This document shows, piece by piece, positions 1 through 10,365 of a DNA stretch of 64,000 nucleotides; within the stretch, counting starts at the first letter, position 1; each line of letters starts with the position of its first letter. The stretch is taken from NCBI GenBank assembly GCA_030180135.1, contig CM058232.1:89330630-89394629 (forward strand), given 5' to 3'. The translations under genes were made by a program, and so were the position numbers. This DNA is from Orychophragmus violaceus. Taxonomy: Eukaryota > Streptophyta > Magnoliopsida > Brassicales > Brassicaceae. The notes below the pieces were generated by a model that had not been told where the DNA came from, did no database searches, and worked only from the letters and a program-made list of their open reading frames with translations.

Positions 1-1796
1 ACTCCATTCCATTGAGGTGTTCCAGGAGGAGTGAGTTGTGAAACAATTCCACACTCGCTCAGATAGTCACTGAACTCTTGGCTTAAGTATTCTCCTCCAC
101 GATCCGACCGCAGAACTTTGATACTTTTGCCAAGTTGGTTCTGTACTTCGTTCTTGAATTCCTTGAATCTATCAAAGGATTATGACTTGTGTCTCATTAA
201 ATAGATGTAGCCATACCTACTGAAATCAACAGTAAAGGTAATGAAGTACTTGTAATTTCCTCTGGCAACAGTGCTCATCGGCCCACATACATCAGTATGA
301 ACAAGGCCCAATAAGTCACTGGCCCTTTCATTTGGTTTGTTGAAAGGGGCCCTAGCCATTTTGCCCATCAAGCAAGATTCGCATTTTTCACATGATTCAA
401 AATCAAATGAGCCCAGAAGCCCATTTCGATGGAGTCTCTGGACGCGTTTCTCATTGATATGGCCCAAACGACAATGCCATAAGAAAGTTGGGTTTTTGTC
501 ATTTGACTTAAACCGTTTTGTATTTATGTTAAAGACAGGCATTTCTTGGTTTAAGACATATAACCCATTATCTAATGGGGCGCTACCATAAAACGTACCA
601 TCACGATTAAAAGAACAAACTTTATTCTTAACAGCAAAATCAAAACCTTCCAAATCCAAAACGGAAACTGAAATTATGTTTCTACTAATCGCAGGTACAA
701 AGTAGCAATTATTCAAATCTAAAACCATGCCCGAAGGTAAAGACAAATCGTAAGTGCCTACGGCCAGTGCAGCAACCTTAGCTCCATTCCCGACCCGTAG
801 CTCCACTTGTCCTTTCTTCAGCGTTCTACTGTTTCTTAGTGCCTGCATATTAGTACAAATATGAGCACCTCAGCCGGTATCCAATACCCACGAAGTAGAA
901 CTAGAAGACATAACATTAAGTTCGATAACATAAATACCTGAGTCAGACGCATCATACGTCTTCTTCAGCTTCTTGTAATCTTCCATGAACTTCTTGCAGT
1001 CTCTCTTCCAATGCCCTAACTGCTTGCAGTAGTTGCATTTGTCCTCAGGAGAAGGCCCGGATTTGGGCTTTGGCTTGGGCTTGTCCTGACTCTCAGTCTG
1101 GACAACTTGGGCCTTTCCCTTATCCTTCTTAGGTTTCTTAAACCTTTTACTCCCTTGTACCAACAGTACACTGGGGGTTGCCTTCTTGAGATTCGGCTCT
1201 GCTGTCTTCAGCATGCCGTGCAACTCAGTCAATGTCTTAGTCATGTTTTGCATGTTGTAGTTCATGATGAACTGATCAAAACACGACGGCAAAGACTGCA
1301 GAATCATGTCAGTGGCTAGCTCCTGGCTAATGGCATAGTCCAGTTTCCCCAGGTTATCAATGTAACCCATCATTTTAAGGACATGAGGACTCACTGGACT
1401 GTCCTTAGCCAGCTTTCAATCCATGAGAGATTTAACCGTCTGGTATCTCTCTGTGCGAGCTTGCTCCTGAAACAAAGCTTTCAGGCTGTTAATCATCTCA
1501 ATGGGTGACATCACGTTCTCATATTGCTTCTGCAGCTCAGAGTTCATAGTCACCAGCATTAGACAATTAACGTCTTTGACATCTTCTGAATGCTTATCAT
1601 AAGCATTCTTATCTGTCTGTGTGGCATTGGAACGTGGCCTCTCGGGGAGAACTCTTTCAAGGACATATTCCTTGTTCTCCTGCCTGAGAACTATTCTCAG
1701 GTTCCGATACCATTCCAAGAAATTAGATCCATTTAACTTGTCCTTCTCAAGGACGGATCTCAGCGAGAAAGTGTTAATGTGAGTTGAGACAGACAT
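1..1796 (-). pseudogene. copia gag-protease-integrase polyprotein, broken and partial
   Basis: One minus-strand frame starts with ATG at 1796 and stays open apart from three stops. The N-terminal gag (about 1416-1796) has the KLNGSNFLEWYRNLR signature of copia UBN2-type gag. A CCHC zinc knuckle (CNYCKQLGHWKRDC) lies near 1000-1045. The aspartic protease motif WVLDTG is at about 870-890, directly followed by TGA. The GAG-pre-integrase region has the His-His/Cys-Cys finger (LWHCRLGH, then CEKCESC) near 360-490, and the integrase core begins with HTDVCGP. The reading continues past a TAA at about 180 into the D,D35E glutamate motif SDRGGEY close to base 100. Stops are a TGA near 1414, a TGA near 867 and the TAA near 180. 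The first two sit where related elements usually have cysteine. No frameshift was seen, so decay is recent. Confidence 0.92.
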
Positions 1797-3084
1797 AGCT
1801 GTAATTAAGAGAGGTAGAGGTTTTTAGTTATGATGCTCAAGGAAATGAGTAATCTTATTTAATAAGAAAACTCGCATTGTATTCAAAAACTATGTTTTCT
1901 CAGATGAATACAATGAACCAAGATCCTCAGATCACCAAAATTTGAGTGGGCGACTCGCCATCATCCAAACTTTAGTTATCTAGGTAAGCAAATCATTGCT
2001 AATTGTACCCAGTACAATTCTTGGTCGCAGATGAGACAATCCATGTCTAATCCACTCTGATGTCTCTGAGCCCAGAACTTCTGATAGCCCAGTCAAGTAA
2101 ACCAATCTCTTTATGTCTTGTGATCATCGACAGTCGCACTGCAAGTCTATCAATGATCACCTGCCTTACTCATGTTGTTGTGGATACCAAGGACTCCAAG
2201 GCTATCCAACAACGAAACGAGTCTTGACAGTAGACAAGATCGGGCAAGTCATCAAGATTACTTGATATTTAGTTGAGGAAAAGAACTATTTAATCTTGAT
2301 GCATATCCAATATACATCCAAGAAGTTATTAAATTATTTAAAACATTCAGTTTTATTAAGTTTAGGTTCATTTAGAACTTTAGGACTAAATTTGGTCTGG
2401 TATATACAAATTTGAGGTCCAACCATCAAATTTGCGAATGGTGTGTTGATCGATGCCAACCATTGGCATCGGTCGACACAATCCAATTTAAACCGGTCTT
2501 CGATAACCGGTCAAACCGGATCGAATTTCCTTAACCGATTTAATCTAATTGAACCGGTCCGGTTTAACGGTCCATATCGATCGTCACACAACTCTGTGTC
2601 GATCGACATTACCAAACCAGAACCAAATTGGTTAATTAAAATTAACCGAGCGAGATAATCGGTTCAATCCAATTGAACCGATCTATCTATTCGCATAGTC
2701 TGTGTCGACCGACACATGGCGATCTCCAAGACCGAGTGAGCGTTTTCGCGGTGTGTCGACCGACACAAGATTAGTGTCGATCGACACTATGCGATAAACC
2801 TCAAATTCTTTTACGAGTTTTCGCAGTGTGTCGACCGACACAAGATTAGTGTCGATCGACACCATGCGACAAACCCTAAAATTATTTACGCGTTTTCGCC
2901 CTGTGTCGACCGACACACGCTTTGTGTCGATCGACACTCTGCGAAAGCACAGACATCGAATTTTCAACAGAAGCTTTAATCCGAGATTAACATCATGAAA
3001 ACGCGATTTAGCAAGCATCAATCTAATCAATTACATCAGTATTCGATTTAAATTCTCCAGATTCAATAGACTAAACCCTAACAT
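1797..3084 (-). other. 5' leader of the copia element
   Basis: This 1.3-kb stretch between primer binding site and gag start holds no convincing gene. Its distal half (2440-2940) carries repeated palindromic motifs (separate entry) and AT-rich spacers full of AACCGG/CCGGTT words. A 115-codon open frame over 2683-3030 exists only because the palindrome repeat reads as Val-Ser-(Ile/Val)-Asp-Thr; it is not treated as a gene. Long repeat-bearing leaders occur in plant LTR elements, but no function can be assigned from sequence. Confidence 0.7.
2443..2937. repeat. paired 14-bp palindromes in the copia leader
   Basis: The core is GTGTCGATCGACAC, a perfect palindrome, or the one-base variant GTGTCGACCGACAC. 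Clean pairs begin at 2753/2774, 2828/2849 and 2903/2924, each with starts exactly 21 bp apart and a 7-bp spacer. In each pair the first member has GACC and the second GATC at the centre. A lone copy sits at 2702-2715, and degenerate copies at about 2443/2466 and 2574/2596. A further pair is in the LTR at 3436/3457. Confidence 0.9.
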
Positions 3085-3096
3085 GCTCTGATACCA
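3085..3096 (-). other. primer binding site, tRNA-iMet type
   Basis: The minus strand reads TGGTATCAGAGC, the usual plant copia PBS complementary to the 3' end of initiator methionine tRNA. It is one base from the LTR edge at 3098, which fixes both element orientation and the LTR boundary. Confidence 0.92.
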
Positions 3097-3097
3097 C

Positions 3098-3738
3098 TGT
3101 TGGATCGCCTAGGATCTAGGGTTCGTTATATTGAAACTACCAACCTCGTTCTTACCTTGAACTGGCAGCGGAATGATTGGTGAACGAGATCAGTAAGCGA
3201 CTCAGATGCTTCGCCTCTACCAGATACACACGCACACAAACCTGGAAACCGGGATGCTAGTGTCGGATCTTTTGGGATCTCTGAGTTTGGTGTTTTCTTC
3301 TTTCTCTGTCAAGAAAAAGACGACGGCTTCTGTTCTAGGTCGAAAATACTTTCTATTTATTCAGACCTAGAACCACTCAAACGGGCCGACTTGATTAAGT
3401 CATAAATCGAAAAGTCTGTTTCGAAAACCCGACCTGTGTCGACCGACACACATACTGTGTCGATCGACACAACACCATATACTCGATACTAATGTGTATC
3501 CAATACACATTAACACGATCATTACTATAATGATCATTCCCATATTTTAGCTTCCAGTTTGCTTAGGTGTGTGACCCTATAGGATCATATAATACTGGCA
3601 GTAAGTCTACAACTTACAGATTGCAAGAGGCTTCTGGCAAAACATTGCAACCGCCCAGTATTATACGAATGTCTGATCTCGACACACAACTATCATCAGG
3701 AGTGAGTACAAGTGTGATTTCAGGACACTATCCCAACA
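3098..3738 (-). repeat. 5' LTR of the minus-strand copia element (641 bp)
   Basis: Bounded by TGTTGG at 3098 and CCAACA ending at 3738, a 6-bp terminal inverted repeat around the canonical TG...CA. It abuts the PBS on the left and the flanking copia relic on the right. It contains one 21-bp-spaced palindrome pair (3436-3449 and 3457-3470), so the motif also lies in the LTR, not just the leader. Confidence 0.9.
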
Positions 3739-4690
3739 GTTGAGGCGGTTCTTCTTGGATGTAAACTGGCAGGCTCTCCACTTGATCAGAATCATAGACT
3801 TGCACTAGTGAATGGTCCACCACTAGCTGATCATGATCGGTACCAACGCCTAATTGGTCGTCTCATCTACCTTGCTGATACGCGACTTCATCGTCAATAT
3901 GATGTCCATACATTTTCATAGTTTATGAAGTTTCCTCTTGTTGATCATGGCTCGCTGCTCTTAGGTCATTCGTTACTTGAAGGGTACTATTAGGAAAGGT
4001 TTACTTCTAAGCAACGTCCCCGTTTCATATAAATGGATGGTGTGATTCTGATTATGTAGTTTGTCTTGTCACTCGTTAATCTCTAACAGGATACATTTTT
4101 AAGCTCGGTTCCGCTTTGATCTCATGGGAAAAAACGAAGTAAGATATTGTCTCACGGTTTAGCTGAAGCTGAATACCGCGTTATGGCTGCCATTACTCAA
4201 GAGTTGCTATGGTTTCAAATATCCTTTAAGAACTTGGTCTCCATCACAATCGAACTATGACCATTCGGTGTGATAATGAGGCGGCTATACACATAAGTTC
4301 TAATCATGTATTCCATGAACGCATCAATCACATTGAGGTGGATTTTTACTTTCTGTGTGATGAGATTGTTTTAGGCACCATTCGTCCTCGGCATCTCTAC
4401 TCATCGGCAACTGGCAAATCTAATGACAAAGGTACTTGGATGCAAGGAATTTGATGTTTTCTTATTTGAATTGAGCGTTCTTAATCTCCACGCTCTAACT
4501 TGAAAAGGGATATAACGATATATTCTTTGTATACTTTATAGTTATGTTGATATGATCAAATCTGTTGTATTTCTTTATTTTGCGGATTGCTATCTTGTAC
4601 AAATACTCGACTATTAGGTTTGTCGATAACATCTAGAAATTCCTCAAAACGTGTTTGACATAGATATTTTCTATCGCGTAGCTACAATAC
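3739..4690 (+). mobile_element. older Ty1/copia relic: RT C-terminus, RNase H, 3' end
   Basis: Plus-strand translation in shifting frames gives copia pol pieces: near 3770-3900 the segment with LIGRLIYLADTR (the reverse transcriptase to RNase H junction), then AEAEYRVMAAITQELLW near 4160-4220, then the RNase H core MTIRCDNEAAIHISSNHVFHER from 4257. Several stops and frameshifts break it. After 4480 the text resembles the usual copia pol end and polypurine tract (CTCCACGCTCTAACTTGAAAAGGG), followed by AT-rich sequence that is probably 3' LTR. The right limit is approximate. The minus-strand copia element inserted into this older copy. Confidence 0.8.
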
Positions 4691-4697
4691 AACTGAT

Positions 4698-4866
4698 GAC
4701 CATGAGCATCATGAATACAACGGTGCATGGTAGCTTAGTACATTTGTAAACATACGACATGCATGCGTACATATAATTTCGGACCATGAGCATCATGAAT
4801 ACAACGGTGCATGGTAGCTTAGTACATTTGTAAACATACGACATGCATGCGTACATATAATTTCGG
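4698..4866. repeat. 84-bp tandem duplication
   Basis: Two nearly identical 84-bp units (4698-4781 and 4782-4866), each running from GACCATGAGCATC to the ATATAATTTCGG end. It creates a duplicated open frame on the minus strand that is not considered a gene. Confidence 0.85.
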
Positions 4867-5897
4867 TACCATGCACATAGACATAGGTAAGTCTATATAT
4901 TCTTTTCCGTCGAGATCGGTGACTATATAAATAAATAAATTATTTCTTCTTCTGAATATGGTATACGAAGGGACATATATTGTATATATACGAGTATGGT
5001 GGGGGCAACGTTACCGAAGTGCAAGCCAAGATAGATATGAGACACAACACAACAAACCTTACACTTTTTTCCTTACCCTTCTTTTTAGGAGCGGTTCTTG
5101 TATTTATACACCCTTACTTAATTATAAAATGCATCACTATCTATCCTGGAATATTAATTATACAATCCATCTGGTAGACATATAGCTTATTATCAAAGAA
5201 AACCTATAAGATAATACTTACACTATAAATCTCGAGTTATCATCAAGAGACAATATATATATAAATTGTTACAATTGATCACCCATCAAATGTTTAAGAA
5301 AATGTTATAAGGCTACAACTTTTACGAATCGTGCCAACCCTAAAGGCGATGTCGACATTTAGCCTCACCTAATCATATATAACAAAACAATAACCCATTT
5401 ACACATAAGAAGAAAAACACAAGAGATGAAAGTAATATTAGGACCATGTTGAGAATAGAATAGAAAACGGTAATAAAAATTGCAAAGACATAAAAAATAG
5501 GTATGCACATACGATATGTGTACATTAAGATAAATCGATGTCCATACGACCAAAAACGAAGTGTACCAAACCTCTTTTTTATCTGATCTTATTGCCTCAT
5601 ATATCGAAGAAAAAGTAACACGAAATTACAAAAGGCAACAATATATAACAATCTTGAAAGCTTTTTTATCAAAAGAAAAAACAATATATACAAAAAAGAG
5701 GTGTGAAATCGGGAAATGATCGAAAGAAAAAACATCAAATAATAATATAAATTTTAAAGAAAGAAAAAATGAAAAGAAAGAGGAAAGAGTCAAGAGAGCA
5801 TATATTCCCTTCTCCAACAGAACCCCACTCATGTTTCCAGATATGGAGTGAGAGAAGAAAGAAAGAAAAGAAAAACATCGATCAACCACTCCAAATA
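4867..5897. other. intergenic DNA upstream of the MYB-CC gene
   Basis: AT-rich sequence with purine-rich runs (GAAAGAAAGAAAAG-type) near 5750-5880. No gene, RNA or element boundary was recognised. The last few hundred bases are the likely promoter of the gene starting at 6038. Confidence 0.5.
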
Positions 5898-5910
5898 TTT
5901 ATATATAAAT
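5898..5910 (+). promoter_or_regulatory. probable TATA box of the MYB-CC gene
   Basis: TTTATATATAAAT lies about 130 bp upstream of the start codon, which would put transcription start near 5935-5945 and give a 5' UTR of about 95-100 bases. Position and sequence fit a plant TATA box; this is inference only. Confidence 0.5.
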
Positions 5911-6037
5911 CCTCCATATCTTTGCCAACAAACCCAACAATCTTTGAAAACAAATAACCCTTTCGTTTTTATTTATAATTCTTGGGGTCGTTCTTGATTG
6001 TATATTAGAGAGTGAGAGGTTTGTATGTGTTTTGGTA

Positions 6038-7603
6038 ATGGAGAGCAACACTAACAATGGTAATAATCAGAAGACAAAGATGAGTCTTGTGTTGTCCACA
6101 GATGCTAAGCCTAGATTGAAATGGACTTGTGAGCTTCATCACAGATTCATCGAAGCCGTTAATCAACTCGGTGGACCTAACAGTATATATTCTGTGTTTT
6201 CTTCTTCTCGATCATTTCAAAAAAAAAAAATCATTATCCATTTCTTGATTTGTTTGTTTTGTTGTTGTGTGTTGCAGAAGCAACACCTAAGGGTTTGATG
6301 AAGGCTATGGAGATTCCTGGTCTTACCTTGTATCATCTCAAGAGCCATTTACAAGTAATTAATATTCATCAGTATTTAGATCAGTTGTTTTAGTTTTTCG
6401 ATTTTTTTGGAAGATCAAATTTATATGATTTTATATTGATCTTTAATTCTGCAGAAATATCGGCTAGGAAAGAGCCTAAAATTCGATGATGACAAGCTAG
6501 AAGGTTTTATTTTTTATTTTTCGAGATTCTTCCATTTGTTATAACATTGATTATGTTTTTTAGACCCAATATATAGAACAGATTCTTGAATTTGAACTCT
6601 GATCTGACCAAATAGGGTTAATAAATCTTTAGATATTTTTTATTCTTATTTTTGATTTGTTTCTTGGTCTAGCAGTTTCCTCGGGTTCAGAAACCCAAGA
6701 AGCTGGGAGTACAAACGATTTCAGAGATTTCAGAGGCAATGTCAAGGAAGAAAACAACGATCCAGCTAACGAGTAATTAATCATCAAATAATCAAAACAG
6801 TAATATTTTCCATAGATAGATTATTTTCAATAAAATTGAAAATTAATTGATAGATTTATTTTGAAGCAGAGGCTTGCAGATCACGGAGGCTCTACAACTG
6901 CAGATGGAAGTTCAGAAGAAACTTCATGAACAAATCGAGGTTACTTAAACATCAATCAAATATCCTGATTAAGCAAAAAAAAAAAAAATCTCTCTTTGGG
7001 GTCTTAAAAATGATTTGGTTTCAGGTTCAGAGGCATTTGCAAGTGAAGATTGAGGCCCAAGGGAAGTATTTACAGTCGGTTTTAATGAAAGCTCAACAAA
7101 CCCTCGCTGGCTACACATCTTCCACTCTTGGCATGGACTTTGCGAGAAGCGAGCTCTCTAGATTAGCTTCAATGGTGAATCCGAGCTCTTCCTTCTCAGA
7201 GCTAACGCAAGTGGAAGAAAACGAAGAAGAAGCAGAGGATGTGGAAGAAGGATTCTTGTGGTGCAAGAAACCAGAAAACAGAGGAATAAGACAGCCAAGA
7301 CGTTCAGTTGAGAGCTCGTTGACATCTTCAGAGAGCTCAGAGACAAAAATAAATAATAATTACGACGAGAGGAAAACTATGGAGCTTCCATTGATGGAGA
7401 TAAAATCAGAAGTGATGACGGAGAATAAGAAGAAGAAGAAGAGAAGCTTAAACGACGTCCTTTGCGTGGAACATCAGCCTCTAAAGAAAAGAGATTTTGG
7501 AGTTGACGATGATGATGATGATGAGCAGCACTTGAGGTTGAGTTTGAATAGTTACAAGAAAGACATGGGGACGTGTCCGAACATAGGACTAGGGTTTAAC
7601 TGA
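6038..7603 (+). CDS. PHL8: MYB-CC (PHR1-like, GARP) transcription factor, six coding exons
   Basis: Spliced exons 6038-6182, 6278-6354, 6455-6503, 6676-6772, 6870-6939 and 7025-7603 all use GT...AG introns and keep frame, giving 338 aa. Residues 25-78 form the GARP MYB-like DNA-binding domain (PRLKWTCELHHRF at 25-37, SHLQKY at 71-76). The MYB-CC coiled coil follows at about 124-175 with the family signature LHEQIE at 141-146. The C-terminal half is acidic and Ser-rich, with a basic KKKKKR patch near residue 283 that could aid nuclear import. The family binds GNATATNC-type sites and includes the phosphate-starvation regulators. The symbol PHL8 rests on similarity plus presence of CLE45 on the same strand downstream, since the two are near neighbours in Arabidopsis. 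PHL11 is the main alternative. The acceptor of exon 4 could lie 3 bp earlier (AG at 6671-6672), adding one residue. No disabling change was seen. Confidence 0.88.
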
Positions 7604-8040
7604 AATTTTTTTTTTATTAAAGATATATAAATGTTTCAAGAAAATCCAATATATATGCGTAGATTTCCATAGATTATATTATAAAATAGTGATTTTATGA
7701 GTAAGTCGGGGTGAAGAACGCATGGGAATATTCTATATGAGTCAACATGATACACAATATAGAAAAATGTGTGTATAGATGAGGTGGGGAGGCGGATTTG
7801 AAGGGAACTTTTATGATCAAATGAAAGAAGCAAAATGATTAAATTAGAGTGAGCTTTTATCATTATGTCCCGACCATGATAAGCATGTTGGCTTCTCAGT
7901 GGTTGTTTTATGACAAGACAAACCATATATACTTGACTCCTCAATAACAAATTTGAATACCTTACTTAATTCGCAATCTTGAAGTTTTCTTCCGTTCCCC
8001 ATCATGGGAAGGCGGTAAAACTAGTTATTTATGTGTTGTG
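7604..8040. other. 3' flank of the MYB-CC gene
   Basis: Contains the presumed 3' UTR just after the stop, with T- and A-rich tracts. No other gene or element was recognised. Confidence 0.4.
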
Positions 8041-8314
8041 TAAGAGCACGTACAGCGACCGTCTCTTACCGTGGGTTTCTTAAAAAAAAACAATTTAATA
8101 TTAGTGGGTTCCACCGTAATAGTTTATATACGGTTCTAAAAATCCTTATTTAGCATACTGTATCTTGTATTGTAGCGCCACGTGTCGTTATCTGATTCGT
8201 CGCCTTTTTATTTTTAATTTTTTTTTTTGACATCTATAAAAAAATAAAAAATATAAAAAATATAAAATTTTTTTTAAGGATCCAGCGGGAGTAACACCGC
8301 TGGACCTGCTCTAA
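8041..8314. mobile_element. MITE-like element A
   Basis: Starts TAAGAGCACGTACAGCG and ends with the inverted form CGCTGGACCTGCTCTAA, an imperfect terminal inverted repeat of about 17 bp. The interior is AT-rich and non-coding and contains CCACGTGTC, a G-box/ABRE-like site. No clear target duplication was found. It resembles three other elements in the window (8397, 48488, 50863). Confidence 0.6.
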
Positions 8315-8396
8315 CGTAGAGGAAGGAGAGTCATGTGTTCATGAAAACGAGGCTTATCAGTTTTTTGTTTAAAAACAAACTTCTTATGTGAGCATA

Positions 8397-8627
8397 TAAG
8401 AGCACCTCCATTGGTTATTTTATGGGGTTCTTAGTGCGGTTTTCCGTGCAATAGTTAAGAATTTCATTTCCAATAGTCTCTTAAATTAGAGACTTAAAAA
8501 CCCGTTTCTTCACTGTTCACGTGACGTGGCAAGACGGGATTGGTCATTTTTCACATTTTCAAAAAAAAAATTAATAAATTTTTTTTAAGAGATCCAACTA
8601 TAGATCTCACGGATGTGGGTGCTCTCA
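8397..8627. mobile_element. MITE-like element B
   Basis: Begins TAAGAGCACCTCC and ends GGGTGCTCTCAA, inverted ends of about 12 bp. The interior carries TTCACGTGACGTGGC, a double ACGT-core site, and an A/T-rich stretch before the right end. Same general family as elements A, C and D. Confidence 0.55.
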
Positions 8628-10123
8628 ACAATTCAATACGGTCACCGAACATTTTGAGAAACAGAGAGAAATATATGGACGATTCTTTTTCATTATCATC
8701 CAAAGCATATATGTATTTAGAACCCGTGATAACTATATAGCCAAAATCTTATTTTGTCTGAATTCAATTATTTCCCCTTCCCATTCTTCTAAGTATTAGT
8801 GTGAAAACGCTCTTGGTATCTTCCAAGTCATGTAAATTATGGCACTGATATTTGCAGTGTTACGGTCGGGTGAGGTCAAAACCATCTCATAAAATCGGTG
8901 AACAAATATGTATAAGTTCGTTAGCTAATTTCAGTTAATGACTCGGTCATTTATGTCGAAAGTTCAAAATCAACAAAAAAAGTAGAGGTTGAACGTGAAC
9001 GCTTCTTATTAACTTATCTGCTTTTATATTTTTTTGTCTATAAAATTCAAAAATCTCAAAAGTATTGAAGAACTCTTTTTATTTTTTGAATTCTTCCATA
9101 TGAATTGCAAATGCATGTCAATCATTTAAGTTAGAACAAGGCATGCTGCTCATTATGTCTCTAATAGATGCAATGTTTCGGTGATTAGAAAGATAACATC
9201 GATGTAATGAAACAGATATCGATGAGACAATATGAAATACTAAATCTTTTTCTTGCCAATCAAACACTTATAATTAATTAGCTATAGAACGTTGGATTAG
9301 TAAATATTACAAGATATATTTTTTTAATATGGGAGTTTACGTTAACTTATAGAGAGTTAAATTACATGTCACCAAACATAGTTTGGGAGTTATAAGCATC
9401 AGTGTTATACATCAATTGTACTTGATTGATGTAAACCGAGACTGTCATAACATGCACATGATGATACCACCTATTTCGCATCCGATGTAGAGTTTTGGAT
9501 CCAACTTCAGGCACGTTCTGCTCACATGTTATATGTTTGACTTATTAGAATTTACCCCCAAATATGTCAAAAGGGTCAAGTCAAATAATGATTATGGCAA
9601 AAGCTAATCTCATACAACAACAAAAACAGTTACTTCGCATGAAGTCATAAACTCGGACAAATTTGTACTTGTGTCAGATATTGAAGAGAAAAGTTTCATA
9701 GTCGGCCCAACTCATCTATAGGCCCGTGTTCCCACAAGATCATCAATTTGCCAAATGGACATGCCCATTTGAATGCTTTAATCAAGAGTGAACAATTGCA
9801 GTTTGCAAATCTCAATAACTTTTAAATCAAACCTGATAGCATATATTTCCAAAAGAGGGACTAAAGGTATGCTTAAATGGACATTTAGGGAGTTAATGCC
9901 AGAATTTTATGTGGACTTTTAATGATTTTAGAAGCTGAGGGATAGTTAAAGTTGTGTAGATTTAGAAAATATATGATTAATTCTTATCATAGTCTCACCC
10001 GCCAAAGAGCATCGTCACCACCTACAGATAGAAAGCACACCACCGGAGGAAGACTACGTCGTGCAATGGCCGACAAAGAAACCGGGATGACTCGTTGAGG
10101 TGGAGGGATAACAGATTCGGAAA
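8628..10123. other. intergenic DNA, no gene recognised
   Basis: Unremarkable AT-rich sequence. The last 130 bases (about 9990-10123) become GC-richer and look like exon-derived debris; the same type of sequence resumes right of the CACTA element at 37198, but the source gene could not be identified. Confidence 0.4.
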
Positions 10124-10365
10124 CACTACAAAAAAGCGTTTTTGCGACTGGACCTTGCGACTATACTTGTAGTCGTAACATTTGACCATTAGTAGGGGAC
10201 AATATAGGTACTATTTTGCGACAACGGATTATTGGACGTGTATTAGTCGCTTATATACAACCAAAAATGATTTTCGCCAATTTAGTCGTCGATTTACGAC
10301 TGATTTGTCGTTATTGATACGACTAATATTCAACTCATTATTCCTGTCGCAGAGCAGTCGGGTAT
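10124..10365 (+). repeat. CACTA left terminus and subterminal repeats
   Basis: After the terminal repeat come many short copies of an AGTCG/CGACT core in both orientations, for example GCGACTATACTTGTAGTCG. These subterminal arrays are the transposase-binding zone in characterised En/Spm elements. The block is cut at 10365 by an LTR insertion and resumes at 18697 with GCGTCG. Confidence 0.8.

Larger units (their letters stand above)
1..3738 (-). mobile_element. Ty1/copia LTR retrotransposon, 5' part, cut by window edge
   Basis: On the minus strand the order is LTR (3098-3738), tRNA-iMet-type primer binding site (3085-3096), a 1.3-kb leader, gag, protease and the start of integrase. This is the Ty1/copia order, with integrase ahead of reverse transcriptase. 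Reverse transcriptase, RNase H and the second LTR would lie left of base 1. The five bases after the LTR are GTTGA (3739-3743), the expected target duplication, but its partner is outside the window. Three in-frame stops show the copy is dead. Confidence 0.93.

Noticed and set aside
2753..2937. Regularly spaced short palindromes resembling a CRISPR-type array
   Set aside because: The repeats are 14 bp with 7-bp spacers, in a plant genome and inside retrotransposons; no cas genes. Kept as a motif finding instead.
2683..3030. 115-codon minus-strand frame with repeated VS(I/V)DT peptides
   Set aside because: It is open only because the palindrome repeat has no stop in that frame. It lies in an LTR-element leader and has no start context or homologue I recognise.
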